Assembly: GCA_017893485.1 (NCBI GenBank)
Contig: CM030363.1
Coordinates: 172,262,686 to 172,326,685, forward strand
DNA from: Hemerocallis citrina
Lineage: Eukaryota; Streptophyta; Magnoliopsida; Asparagales; Asphodelaceae
Reading direction: 5' to 3'
DNA: 64,000 nt
The notes beneath the pieces are model-generated. The model was not told where the DNA came from. It searched no databases and was given only the letters and a program-made list of their open reading frames with translations. How positions within the stretch are numbered: position 1 is the stretch's first letter; every line of letters begins with the position of its first letter. This document shows positions 22,054-34,400 of this stretch, piece after piece. The position numbers were made by a program, and so were the translations under genes.

Positions 22054-25000
22054 TGTAGTACCCCGTATTTTTAAATATTATTTTTAAAGGTTTATAAATG
22101 AATTAAAATGATTTTTTGAGGTTTAATAAATATTTTTCTAGAAATCTATCTTTTACACGTGCAAAACACGTGCAAATATCTTCTTGAGATGTTCAAAAGA
22201 CAAAATTATTTTATGGAAAATCATTATTTATTATTTGGGATTTATTTATAATTTTTCTACATTTTTCTGATATTTATTGGATCTATTTGCCAATATTAAG
22301 AAAAAGAATGATCTTTTTGCAAAATTGTCATTTTGAGGGGTGAAAGTGCAAAACTATTTTCTGGACTTTTCAAACAGTGCCGAATAGAAATAAGGAGGTT
22401 ATTTTGCTTTTAAATCTCAATTTAATTGATTTTATCAAGTTTCCAAGTATAGGGATCTATTTATGTAAAGTTATAGTTTCAAGGGGTTATCTGCAAATGT
22501 GTTTTAAAAACCCTAATTCTCCTATCCCGGGTATTTAAATGAAAGAAGTGCAGCCGTCTTTCGCTGCACAACACAAGGGCTTATTATTTTTGGAGGATTA
22601 AGAAGAGGATCTTGGATTTTTGCAAAAGAGAAGTTTTCTTATCGGATTTCGTCATTCGAGGTGAGTGATGTAAATTGTTTGTTGTTTATTTTTGTTTGTT
22701 CTTTGAATGTTGTATGCGAGTGATTTGTTGTCTTCTTACATTTTGTGAATGTTATATGATGGATCTTTGGATGTTGAATTCTATTTGCTAGAAAGCATGT
22801 TTAGGGTTTGAATATGAATATGCACATTATGAATTTGGATGGATGGATAAAAATTAGATCTTGTGAAACCCTAGTTGTGGTAATTAAGATTGTATGTGGG
22901 TAGTCTATTTCTTTTGGATTGGATTGATTGAATATGGTGGATTTTATGCATAGACCTCGTAAAGGTGAGACTTTTATTAATTTTGAGTATTGGTTGAACA
23001 CAAATTTGAAATGGTTATGTTATCCATTGTTTGAGGTTCTAACTTGTAATGGTAATTCAATTTTGAGGAATTTGAAAGGAAAAGTATGAATCAAGAGATC
23101 TTGACATGAAAATCGAGATTTGAGAAATTAGTTGAGCTGAGGAAATATATCCAAATTGGAAATTCTCTTGAGATTTTAATATTTAGATGGTTTGGATCTG
23201 AATACGAACTATTTCAGTGATTAATAAATTTTAAGAAACTCTATTTTGATTATATGCACAATCCATGTTTTAATCGAAAGAAATCAACAAAATCTCTATT
23301 TTTCTTATAAATTCAAGTAGTTTGATTAGTTTTAGGGACCATTATATGTCTTACAAGTTGTATTTGATCATATAAGAAATAAGCTTTTCGTAAAAATCAT
23401 TTTCATAAAGTAAAACTACGTATCGGTTGAAATGTGCACAACCAAAAGTATGCAGTCTGTAGGTTGACAGTTGACTAGTATGACTTCTCAGTCGACTGAC
23501 ACGACCCGGCTGCTATGTTCCCTAGTTTTTCTGGAAATTTCGTTCGAGATAGTTGACTGAAGACTTTTACAGTCGACTGGTGCCTCTTAGAATTATTTTC
23601 TCGAAGTTATTGTATTTTCACTCTAGACAGTCGACCTAGACCCTTTTACAGTCACTGCTACACTTAGGATTTATTCTCTTAAAGATTATTGAACTTTCTC
23701 TCTGGACAGTCGACCGATGGTTTTAATAGTCGACTTATAACACTTAGATTATTTTCTTAAAACCATGAAATTCTCTTTCTGGACAGTCGACTTATGCTTG
23801 TTATTAGTCGACTGATACTGATGTATCTTTATATTTTTGAATGTTCTTTCAAATGATTTATTCTCTAAATGTTTTAATCTATAACTTACTATTCTATACT
23901 TTATCTCCTACTGAACATATGTTTTCAAGTCGTTTTGACTGAGCAATTTATATTGGAAGATTGGTTTGGATATTGGGTGTGAGTCTTTAGAGGGTGTGTG
24001 TGACCCTAGTGTACTGGAAGTTGAGATATTTATGTTTGGGCCTGTCGAGGCATTTAGTTGATCAGTTGTTTGAGTTAAGTCCGATAGGGTACACCAACTC
24101 TAGGAGATTCGTTAAGTAATTAAATAACCTAAATGATAAGAACAGGCACTAGTGGTGATATGATGAACGAGAACATGAGTTACGGACCTCGGTATGGCTC
24201 GCGGTGTGAGACAATTCCTGAAATTATCCAGGTGTGAGTGAACTAGTCTCCGGAATTACCTGTGGTGTGAGATTGGTCTCCGAAATTATTGGGGTCGAGG
24301 CGACGCACATGTGGTATTCGTGTGATGAGGTGCCATCGCTTGCAGTGTGGGGTATTCTCGAAGATTTCCAGGTGTGAGTGAAATAGTCTCCGGAATTATC
24401 TGTGGATAGAGATTGACCTCCGGAATTATCGGGGCATGGGCTAATACTCACAGTTTATCTTTATCTCGTAGTAGTCATCGTGTTAGGATTAGTTGCATAG
24501 AGGGGATTGAACCCTATAATGTGGAGACGTTAAGGGCTTGCACCGGACCTATGTAGAGTGGGAAGCATAGACTCCGACAAGTACGCATTAGAGAGTCAGC
24601 ATATAGACTTGTGTTTTCTTGACTTGGTTTCATGCATGTGTTTCCTGTTTTCTACCCTTGACACTTAGTCTAGTTTCACTAGATGTTTTCATGTTTCCTT
24701 ACTACGTCACATTTTATGTATTCTTGTTTATTACATGTTGTCTATGAATCTATGCTTAACTTATGTTGCTTGTTTTTTTTATGTCACTCACACCTTTATG
24801 GCTGACCCCTTTAGTTTTGGGGGTTAAGGTTATCTCTAGCCTCGTATTTTACAGGTGATTTCTTATAACTCGGATTTGGATGCTTGAGTTCAAGTGATGT
24901 AATGATTTATGTAATTAAAAAAGAAAGTGTTGTAAAGAAAAGAGTATTGTGATTTAAGGTGTATTGTATTCCGCTGTGCTATGTAAACGATTATTGTAAT

Positions 25001-25114
25001 GAAAGTTGAAAATTTTTATTGGTGTTTGGTTGTGTTTAATATTACATTGAAGTTGATGCTGGAATTGTTCCACGTATTTTCTAAGATATTATATTAGAAA
25101 TTCGGGGCGCTACA
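22054..25114 (+). repeat. 3' LTR (3061 bp) of the Tekay-like element
   Basis: Same landmarks as the 5' copy: TGTAGTACCCCG start, tatttaaa at about 22532-22539, the GTCGAC zone at about 23455-23820, the aggtgtgag zone at about 24228-24440, and the GGGGCGCTACA end at 25114. It keeps two CACGTG words (about 22157-22172) where the 5' LTR has one, the other having changed to CATGTG. Confidence 0.95.
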
Positions 25115-25119
25115 TACGG

Positions 25120-25445
25120 AACTGTCGATGATCCTGAAGTCGAACACCTGGTGATTGATCAGACCCACCAGGATCTTAAATTATGAGACCCATGGCTACC
25201 TCGAATTGATCAAACCTATTTTCTAATCGCTTAAAGCTCTTAAATTCATCCAAAAATCGATCAAAACGCTCCTCAAGGCTGGGTCGCTTGTGAGCCTCCC
25301 CACTGTCACCGGTGACATCTTGCATGACCTGATCCCTTTCCTTGGATCCTGACCGAGGTCCAGATCAAAGTTCTTGGGGATTCTCAGCTTCAATTTGGAG
25401 TTCTTGATTGCATTTAGGTTCAGCGGCATTGATCGGATCATAATC
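25120..25445 (-). pseudogene. chromovirus gag N-terminus, separated by the nested element
   Basis: In the frame that joins the remaining gag at 14995, this stretch reads through DVTGDSGEAHKRPSLEER and FKSFKRLENRFDQFEVAMG, then a TAA and DPGGSDQSPGV, up to the TACGG duplication. There are two stops (a TGA after NPQEL and the TAA). The alternative frame that stays open (25223-25543) is not the gag frame. Confidence 0.65.
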
Positions 25446-25459
25446 GAGCTCTGATACCA
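25446..25459 (-). other. primer-binding site of the old chromovirus
   Basis: On the minus strand this is TGGTATCAGAGCTC, complementary to the 3' end of initiator tRNA-Met, one base after the LTR end. It fixes the orientation of the outer element. Confidence 0.85.
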
Positions 25460-25460
25460 T

Positions 25461-25936
25461 TGTTCCAACTTGCTCACCTCCGGTGTGAATGGAAACGGCG
25501 GGGCGTCTTTGCACCATGACGATGACCTGCAAATCTCAAGCAAGAATCGAAATGGAAGAAGTAAGAAGACGATGATAAAGAACTCAGTTCTTGGATTTTC
25601 TATTCATGATTAATGGGTTACAATCTAGCTGTTTATATATAGCGAATATATGTGCGAAGCACGGAAAACCAATGGAAATCCCAACTGAAAACGGTTGAGG
25701 TGGTCCCCACTACTAACCAGCAGCTAACCATCTTCCGACAGCTGTATAGTACGTGCACATGCACTATTATTACAAGGACTTATAAGCAAGTCTACAAACA
25801 CTTTTACAATTAACCCTTTGTAAGACAAACAATTACTCAGGGACTGAAACGTAACGATAAAGGACTGAAACACAAAACAATTCCTCTTCTTCTTCGCAAC
25901 TGCTCTCTGTTCTTCCATTAGCACCCATTAGAGACA
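25461..25936 (-). repeat. 5' LTR of the old chromovirus (476 bp)
   Basis: The block runs from TGTTCC (25461) to GAGACA (25936) on the plus strand, so on the element strand it starts TGTCTC and ends GGAACA next to the PBS. Its short length suits Reina/Galadriel-type chromoviruses. No partner LTR remains in the window. The outer boundary is inferred from the TG...CA rule. Confidence 0.6.
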
Positions 25937-27232
25937 AGCTATGGCAAGCTTGGTACAATTCATGGGCTTAATTTGATAGTTTAGACAAATGTGAGATTAA
26001 GGACAACAAGGAAAGATGGTTAATTTTGTACGATTAGAAAGAGCGTTCTCATTCGATTATCTGGTACATTGAATCATTTCACTCGAGTATCAAATTGCGT
26101 TTCTTAAAGTCCTCTCCTTTTTGATGAATCGGTGAAATCTGTAGTTTATTTCAGTATTTGAAATGTTGATTTCCATTTAGTATTCAGACTGTCAAAGACG
26201 ATGTTGATGATGATCTTGTTGTCGATGAATTGAGAAATGTTAGCCCTAGATTGAAGCCCTGCATTGAATATGTTGAAGATACTTATGTTGCTTAGTTGAG
26301 CATAGATTAAACTTTTACCAACTCTATATTCGGGATATGTGTTGAACAGCAACAATGTCTTGTTGACTAGTGGATGGATGACATATGCATCTATATTTAT
26401 TAATGATTTATTTTCTTTACATTCGTACTAGTTTATATTTGCTAGTGTGACTAACTCTGAAGGGTTAATTATATGGTAGAATATAATGTTATTTCGTATA
26501 CTATTATAGCCTTATAGATCTCAAGTATATGAAATGCTTGTGTCTATTAGTTTCTGAAAAAGCGATAACACGACTGCTTTCGTAGGATGGAATTATATTT
26601 GTGTAGTAGGAGATACTGTATGGTTTGTTATTGATCTAAACTTAGATCTGTGACTGCGAACATCTAGGAATTAAAGTTCTTCTTTAAATTTTGGGAATGC
26701 AGATAATCATATGGACATCAGTAACGCACCCTCACAAGCCTGAAAAGCTGGATTTACTTGAGAAAGGAACAGTCAGCATAGGACCATTGTCACTTCATAG
26801 TGCTAGCATGGTGCTCTGAAACGATTTTTAATATTTTTAGTTAAATGATTTCATTTAATTCTGTAATGGTGAGGCTACTAAGTTTTACTTGGTGAATGCT
26901 GGATACTTTATAGTGCTAATGGATAGATGTGCAATTTGTACTTATTTTCTTCATATTCTTTTGCAACAGAGAGAGTATTGGAACGAAGCCTGCTAATACT
27001 CTGAAACCTGCACAAAAACCTGATAAACCATCTTAGGATACTAATTATTTTCAGTATGCTATGAACATTAAGCACTTGTACAGTTGCAAATTTGCATTTA
27101 ACCTAATATAGAATTTGTTGGTTTTTTCTTTGTGCAGAGATCGTCAATGATGAGTTTGGGCAATGCCAGAACAAGCCACGTAGGTTAGTGAAGTTATCTT
27201 TTGATAAATTGGTCTTCAAGATATATATATAC
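25937..27232. other. unassigned AT-rich region with possible exon scraps
   Basis: No known family was recognised. On the plus strand a coding-like run (VKDDVDDDLVVDELRNV and PRLKPCIEYVEDTYV, about 26190-26293) ends in TAG. Short stretches with splice-like edges appear near 26702-26817 and 27139-27180. None forms a gene model. They may be scraps of a captured or degraded host gene. Confidence 0.3.
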
Positions 27233-27402
27233 TATGGGGAAAAGGGGTATGAGCAACTTGCTCATTTGGTAAATAAGCAATTGATGATGTGGCATACATA
27301 TGATTGGAAAATCATTAAAAGGGTTAGTTGTCCAATGTATCACATGCATGCCACATAATCAATTGCTCATTTACTATATGAGCAAGTTGCTCATATCCCT
27401 TT

Positions 27403-27409
<7 letters not shown>
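27233..27409. mobile_element. foldback MITE, about 177 bp
   Basis: The left arm (27234-27294, aaaggggtatgagcaacttg and onward) and the right arm (27347-27409, read in reverse gggtaaaagggatatgagca) match over about 60 bp with a ~50-bp loop. TA-rich sequence flanks both sides, so the target duplication (perhaps TA) cannot be fixed. Confidence 0.75.

Positions 27410-27452
<43 letters not shown>
27410..27452. repeat. (AT)n microsatellite
   Basis: About 20 AT dinucleotides directly follow the MITE. The small frame encoding a run of Ile-Tyr is produced by it. Confidence 0.9.
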
Positions 27453-27455
<3 letters not shown>

Positions 27456-28339
27456 GTTATTTATTTATTTTCTTTTGATGGTATTTTGCTTGATCGCTTA
27501 GAAAGTGCTTTCCATTTTTTCCATACCAGATACTCCGAAATGAACTTTGGACAGTAAAGTACATATGTTATATGAGTGTATATGAATAAGAAATTTAAGG
27601 TAAGTGCCATACATCATGTATTTCTTATTCCATAACTTGCATTTGGTTTCTTCGCTTCTATTTTAATATTTTATGTTCACCCCTATAGACCTATTCCCTT
27701 GCCCTGTGTGAACTTCAAATTTTGATCTATAACACATTTGGTTGTTTAGTGTGCCAAGATATGTTAGATAATTTCCTCTTGCTTGAGACAGTGTTCTTGT
27801 TCTTCTTTTAGGTTGTCTTTATACATTGGTGTGATTGACTTTTATGTTTGTTGTTTCTATTATTTTATTTTATTTTATTTGTACTAAAATGCTATTATTT
27901 TAGATGCTAGAACTTCTCTTTTATTTCTGAAGTAGAAGAGAATATCTTTTGTTAGAAATGGTGGGACTTAGGCTGCATATAAATATAGAAAACTTTTTCA
28001 AAGAGAAAATTGACCTATGATGAGGTTTTGTCAGTGCATGACAGCCACATGATGGTCTCCATAATTGGTGACTTTGGATCTTTGGGTTGCAAGGAGCATC
28101 AAAAAATAATTAACAAGATAAAATCATATGCACGAAATTAAGTTAGTTCTAATGTGCATTTTTTTGCTATATGTACTATATTGATTAATAAGGATAATTT
28201 TCGTTTAAACTACTTAACATTAATTTTGGTTAGGAATGCAACTGTATATATTTCCTTTAAAAAAGAAAGGAATGCAACTGTATATACTACATAAGTTTAT
28301 GCTCTATTATAGCACAAAATACATATAATAGAACAATTC
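27453..28339. other. no feature recognised
   Basis: AT-rich sequence. aggaatgcaactgtatata is present twice (about 28231 and 28267) around a short A/T tract. No coding similarity seen on either strand. Confidence 0.3.
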
Positions 28340-31300
28340 TGTAGCGCCCCGAGTCCCCATACTGGTGATTCGTGACACAAACCAGAATCTTTTCTTCAAA
28401 CAGTCACAAGTCAGGAAAATGCAGAAAAAATTTAAACAAATTTTATTCCATGATGTGCAAGTTCAAGTGTTACAATTATACACTGTCTCAGAAATTACAA
28501 ATCAGAGTTTACAAAAATAACAAGGATTTAAAGAATGAACACTTGACACCATCACTTGGGCATGCCATCTGGCTTGGGCTTCCCGGGCTCCCTGGGTCAG
28601 CAATCTAGCACCTAAAAGATTGGGCACGTCAGTAATTCTACTGATGCGAGACTGATAAAAACAGTGATCTCCAAACTAAACAAATTAAGATTAAATAGAA
28701 AAATGACTAAAAGAGAAGAAGGTGGAGTCGGGTCCAAGGTGTCCATGTATGACATGCCTAGTACTCTAATGCACAGGCCAAAATGTACTTAATCTAATGC
28801 AAGTGAGACTTTAAAAATGTATGCATCCCATACTACATACTTTCCAAATCAAGCCGTTGTCTCCAAGTTCAGGGTTTTGAACCCTCTCCATGCAACCTAC
28901 TTTTGTATTCGTCCTATTCCTAAAAGATAGATCATGGTTGATAAGGTTGTAGATTAATCGGTCCCCATCCATTTCTGTAGTCATTTAGTGGTGTCTCGGT
29001 TTGCTACTAGTGCTCGACGCCCGGACCCCACTCAAAAGCTGGGACGAACTTGAAGGTACACCGCATCCTACCTATGGCACCGAAGATTCACAGGATCGCA
29101 GCCCATATGATTCGTTTGTGTCCACCAGCATAGAACTTGACAACCTCGAAGGTCTAATCCCCCTATCCGCCAGGAAATCCCATCCCGTTCTTACCACAGT
29201 ACTTCAGGAATTAACAGTGCAAGATATGCACCGCAGGACATATCCCTAATGACAGGAGAGTACATCACCCGATTACTAGTTCGCTAAAAACTAATGCAGT
29301 TATAGGTGATGGCAAAACTAACTAAAATAAGTTTTCCTGGGCATGTTACAAGGGTATGGTCACCAACTGATTCCTAGTCTAAGTTATGCCTAGTCTCGAG
29401 CGGTTTCTCTACTAGAAACTCTCGTTCCTGTATATCAACCTGCGGCTCCGGCGATGCGATCACTTGCTCCCCACTTCCCCTATTTAGTCTCGTCCTCAAC
29501 TCGGCCCGTGATCATCTCCCATGAATTCATCGGCGCCCGAGTTAGTCACTTTCAATTGTTAAGGCGGAAGTCCCCAAGTTGGCCTAATGGTTGATAAGTG
29601 TAGGTAACTAACTTAGACAAGGTCGACTACTCAATTGTCATTCAAGCCTATACCCGTATCTTAATCAACCTAAGATACAAAAGAACCAAGTATTGGGGTA
29701 TAGGAATACCCCTAACTTCTCAATTAAACACTTGAGAGTTGAGAACAAGTCACACATATGCAAAGTGACAACTTCTAATGGTGGCTGGATCTGTCCAGCA
29801 CTTTGAAAAATCATAACAATTACTACACAACTTGGAATTGCGAGTTCCTGGGTTTTAGAAAGCTTAGAGTCTCTACTACAAGTCCCTAGTTCATCACCTT
29901 GTAAAATTCCAAAAATATTTTTTCAGAAAATCACAAGTGTACAGACTATGCAATCAGCACCAAGTAACGAACACAGTCTAGTCTAAATTCCATTTAAAAT
30001 CAACCCCTTGTCCAAAGTTCATGAAATTTAAGAATCTATAACTAGACATACATCATTACATTGTGTCCAAAATTTGCATTTAAACTCCTACTATGCAGAG
30101 AGATATGGCTCTTCAAATATAGCACAAAGTTCCCATTACTTTTCAGACAAGGTTTTTGTTTCTACTTACAATTTATTTTTGAACCTTATCAAATATCATA
30201 TAAAATTCTAAAATTTTAGAATCATCAAATATACTCATACCAGAAGCTACTGCATAAATTTCATGGCAATATCGTAGATACACAATTAGTTATGCATATA
30301 AGAACTTCAGTCCCTAAACAGAAAATTTCAGTTCTGTCTTCTCAGACCAGTTGGAACTTAGCAATTTTTTGAGGCATCAAACAACTTCAGAAAAACATAA
30401 AATTTGGTACTATGGTTTTAGAATCATACAAGATCATCCATGAAAAAATTCAGCTAAAAATACCCACCCAATATTTAGTTATGATTTTTGGAAGTCACGA
30501 CAGAATTTCTCAAAACAGCAGTTCTGCCATTGGTTGCTGTCCGAAATTGGGACTGGTGTTTGGGCTATTAGATGACTTCCAAATATTATGAAAAAATTCA
30601 TGTGAGCTCTAGATACATAGCAAAACAAGTTCCAAAATTTGAGTTCAAAATTCCAAACCGTTTATGAGTTAGAAATTCCCAAACTAACCACCAAGAACAT
30701 GTTTTCTTTAAAAAAGTCTTGAAAAGGAGTTTTTCTACCATACAACTTTTTCTTTTCTTAGCATATCCATATTCATACATGGCAATAAAGTTTTTCTTAG
30801 CTACTTTTACATGCTAACATCACATACAAAAGAAAAGAGTAATCTTTTTAAAGTTTAGAGTATCACCCACTTGTGTTGCAAGAGAATTCTTCAACTAGCT
30901 TGAGCTTTCTTGCTCCTTGAGATGCACCCTACTCTTCTCCTTCTTTAATACTCTTCTACTACAATAAGAAAACTTCACCTTTTCCTTCCTTTCCTTCTCT
31001 TTTTTCTCCTTTTTTTTCCTTTTGTTTTGGAAGAACAAGATAGAAGAAGGAATGAGAAGTGAATGGAGTGAACTTTTTATAGAGTGAAGGGAGTTAGGGT
31101 TTTCTCCTTGGAGCTAGAGTCGGCCAAGGTGAATGGAGGGATAGGATGAGCTAGGGTTTTTTTGAGTGGAGGTGGAGGGATGAGATGAAGACAACACATC
31201 AATCCCTAGAAGCTTCAAGACTCATCTTGGAGTCTTCATGAAGACTTCACATGGCACAAGGTCCACCCTAGGATCTCATCTAGATTGATGCTAGGGTTTC

Positions 31301-31340
31301 ACATCATGATGAGGGTTAGCTTAACCCTAGGGTACTAACG
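28340..31340 (-). mobile_element. Tekay-like gypsy LTR 'C' (~3.0 kb), solo or orphan
   Basis: On the minus strand it ends GGGGCGCTACA at 28340, identical to the end of the complete element's LTR. It starts near 31340 with TTAGTACCCTAGG, close to TGTAGTACCCCG. The TATA-like tataaaaagttcactcc (complement of about 31069-31085) and pyrimidine-rich leader precede the shared blocks. Its length matches the 3059-bp LTR. It contains about two diverged 180-bp-type units (29790-30120). No PBS, coding region or matching target duplication (left aattc, right gattg) is present. Confidence 0.75.
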
Positions 31341-34300
31341 GATTGGGAAGCTTTATTTCCTCTCGCTTCGGCAAGAACGATCCCCAGGCCAACCTCAGAT
31401 CACACACCGATCCTCCTCGATGTGGGGAATCGGGGAGCCCACAAGCCTAGGAAATTCAGATTTGAAAAGGCGTGGCTGGAAATTCGGGGATTCCATCATA
31501 TGGTTATGGAGAACTGGTCTCTCCCAATAGCCGGCAGGGACGCGGCGTCTCGATGGTGTGGTAAAATTCGAAGACTGAGAAAGAGGCTCTGTAGATGGAA
31601 TCGATCTAGATTCTCGACAATCTGGCGTGATAAAGAGTCCTATCTGGAGGGTATTGATGAGCTTGAGAGGGTGGAGGAAACTAGAGTCCTTTCGTAGGAA
31701 GAGCGAAACAGGCTCTTAGAACTTCGTAATAACATTGCCAATCTGTATAGGCTAGAAGAGATCAAATGGCAACAGAGGTCCAGGATTTCGTGGCTCAAAG
31801 AGGGAGACGCGAATACGGCCTACTTTCATCGGGTTGCAAGCGCAAGAAGGAGATCAAATCTTATCCTTTCAATTCAGACAGATACAGGAACAGTGCAGGA
31901 TGAAAAGATGATCTCCACTACATTCCAGTCATTCTATAAGGGTCTATTCTGGAAGAAGAATGACTTTAGCATTCCAATGGGGGCACACTTCTGGCAGGAG
32001 TATCAGATTGATCCAGGTCAAAACTTTTCCTCCTTGGAGGAACCATTCACGGAGTCTGAGGTCAAAACAGCCATTGATCAGATGGGAGCTGATAAGTCAC
32101 CCAGGCCAGATGGCTTTCCTATGTTGTTCTTCCAAGTGTTCTGGGAAGAAATTAAAGGAGAATTTATGGATGTAATGATGGAATTTTTTCACAATAACCT
32201 GAGGCTGGGAATGTTCAACTTTGCAGAAATTGTGTTGATCCCCAAACGGGAGGATTCTAAGTGCGTTGGGGATTTTAGACCAATTAGCCTGATAAACTGC
32301 TCGGCTAAGATCATCACTAAGGTCCTAGCCATCCGCTTGGGAGGCATCATGGACAGTCTTATCAGTAGAACACAGACGGTATTCATTAAGGGCAGATGTA
32401 TCTTAGACTGCGTGGCTACTGCTGAACAAGTTATTCACCACTGCCACAAGAGCAACTCCAAGAACTTACTTCTCAAACTGGATTTTGAGAAAGCATACGA
32501 TTCTGTGGACTGGGAATGTTTGCTAGAGGCTCTCAGGGGGAGAGGTTTTGGGGACAAATGGATTAGATGGATTAAACAATGTCTACATTCTAGCAAAACG
32601 GCAATTTCAGTGAATGGGAGACCTGGTCCGTCGTTCCCGTGCAAGAAGGGACTCCGTCAGGGGGATCCACTATCCCCACTTCTATTCACTATTGTAGCGG
32701 ATGTGCTCAGAGAAATGCTAGATAGCTGTCAAAGAAAAGGGTGGATTTTGCCTGTGGCCAGCAGCAATACTATTCAGGGATGCACGATTCTTCAATATGC
32801 GGACGACACCCTTATCTTCGGTAATGGGACTAGAGCGGAAACAATTTGCTTTAAAGGGGTCCTTTACTGCTTTGAAGCCTGGTCAGGCTTGAGAATTAAC
32901 TTCCATAAGAGCGCGCTAGTCCCTATTTCACTCTCAGAAGCTGAAATTCGGGAGCATGCCACCATTCTCAACTGCGCGATAGAAGAATTCCCTATCAAAT
33001 ACCTAGGGCTTCCGCTCCGTCCAGGGAGGCTCACGAAGGCTGACTGGTTGCCTATTATAGACAGGGTGGAGGACAGACTGTCCGGATGGAAAGGCAAATC
33101 ACTTTCTCTTGGGGGCAGAGTGGTTCTCATCAACTCTGTGTTATCCAATCTGCCCATTTACTACATGTTCTTTTTTGAACTCCCAAAGTGGGTGATCCAA
33201 AGGATCGACCGTATCAGGAAAAGATTCCTCTGGAAAGGTGCTGACTCAAATAAGGGAGGCTACCACCTTATTAAATGGAATATCGCATGCATGAAAAAGA
33301 GGCACGGAGGGCTAGGCATCATTAACCTCAGAGATATGAATCTGGCACTCCTGGGAAAGTGGTGGTGGAAAGTGTTCCATCACTGCGGGGAAGGATGGCA
33401 GGACTTTATCCAACCTTACCTTCGAGGGAAAGGGACTAGAAGTCTAGGCTTCCGAGTAGGATCCAAAGTCTCCCGGTTCTGGAAAGGAGTTGCTAAAGCC
33501 AACAGACCTTTCAACTCAGCAATTTCTTCTTTGATCGGCAATGGTCGAACCACCAGATTTTGGTGGGACAAATGGTGCGGTCCTCACTCTCTTAAGGAAG
33601 ATTTCCCAGAGCTGTTTGCTAAAACGAATCGACCAAATGTCTCGGTGGCGGAAACATGGAAAAGGGGGACTTGGAGACCGTCGTTCCAAGGAACTCTTTC
33701 TCCGAGTTTGCTACAGCAACTGCATGTGTTACAAACGCGCATAGTCCACTCTGGGGTGATATGTGCCCAAGGTCCTGATCACGTGCGGTGGGGTCTCGAG
33801 AACAAGGGAGGGTTCTCGGTTAGATCACTTTACCACCGGATTCGCTTCCGAGGATGCAGGCCCAGCTGGGCAGCGGTACTTTGGAAGACAAAAGCACCTT
33901 TGAAAGTTAGAGTCTTCCTCTGGCTTGTGCTCAACAATGCCATTCTCACTAGAGAAAACCTTGCCAAGAGGCAACCTCACATTGCGACCAATTGCGGGTT
34001 CTGCAACGTACACGTGGAAAGTCTGAATCACCTGTTTCTTCACTGCACCAGAAGCAAGGCCATCCTGATAGAGGTGCTGAGAGCACTAGGAACAAATGAC
34101 TACCCAAGAGACTATGAGGAACTGTGGGTTGGTCCCAGATTTGCATCAGTCCGTCACGATATGAAAGATGCATGGTTCATTGCTATTGCGGCAACCACAT
34201 GGGTGTTATGGCTAGATAGGAACAATTTTTATTTCCGTGCTTCATGTAATTCTATTTCTAGTAATCTTACTCATATCATGCATCTAATTTCCTTTTGGGC

Positions 34301-34400
34301 TACAGCTGCTGCTTCAGGAGCAAGAGGAAGGATTGCAAGGGTATTCCAGGTGGATGATTTTGATGACGAGGAGATAGAGATCGGGCCAACTCTAGACTGA
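31341..34400 (+). CDS. LINE ORF2: endonuclease end, reverse transcriptase, zf-RVT domain
   Basis: Translation opens with DWEALFPLASARTIPRPTSD, the end of the APE-type endonuclease with its SDH motif (SDHTPILLDVG). A single TAG at 31695-31697 (VLS*EERNRLLEL, probably CAG before) separates this from an 835-codon open stretch. The reverse transcriptase shows FRPISLINCSAKIITKVLA, LLLKLDFEKAYDSVDWECLL, GLRQGDPLSPLLFTIV and the catalytic QYADDTLIFGN (about residue 302 of the open stretch). The C-terminal zinc-binding zf-RVT domain has WKTKAPLKVRVFLWLVLN and CGFCNVHVESLNHLFLHC. No RNase H domain follows, as usual for this plant L1 branch. It nicks DNA and copies its RNA in place; this copy lacks most of the endonuclease. 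Confidence 0.9.

Larger units (their letters stand above)
15001..25114 (+). mobile_element. complete Ty3/gypsy element, Tekay/Del-like chromovirus, defective
   Basis: It has two LTRs (15001-18059 and 22054-25114), a PBS at 18065-18076, a polypurine tract at about 22041-22050, and the 5-bp target duplication TACGG on both sides (14996-15000 and 25115-25119). It is inserted antisense into the gag of the older chromovirus. Gene order is gag, protease remnant, RT, RNase H, integrase, chromodomain-like tail. About half of gag plus the protease active site are deleted, and five or more stops or shifts interrupt pol, so it is non-autonomous. Comparing the first 245 bases of the two LTRs by eye gives about 11 mismatches; later parts look more alike. 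Confidence 0.95.
11343..25936 (-). mobile_element. old Ty3/gypsy chromovirus, split by a nested element
   Basis: Minus-strand parts are the 5' LTR (25461-25936), PBS (25446-25459), gag start (25445 down to 25120), then after the nested element (15001-25114) the rest of gag, protease, RT, RNase H and half of integrase, ending at 11343. Removing the insert and one copy of TACGG makes the gag frame continuous across the junction. The nucleocapsid CFYC-DEKF-GHKC knuckle and the integrase core resemble Reina/Galadriel-type chromoviruses; the clade is uncertain. The 3' part and 3' LTR are lost where LTR B was inserted. Confidence 0.8.

Noticed and set aside
25223..25543. 106-codon minus-strand ORF beside the chromovirus LTR
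   Set aside because: It crosses the LTR end and PBS in a frame different from the gag frame that continues at 14995.
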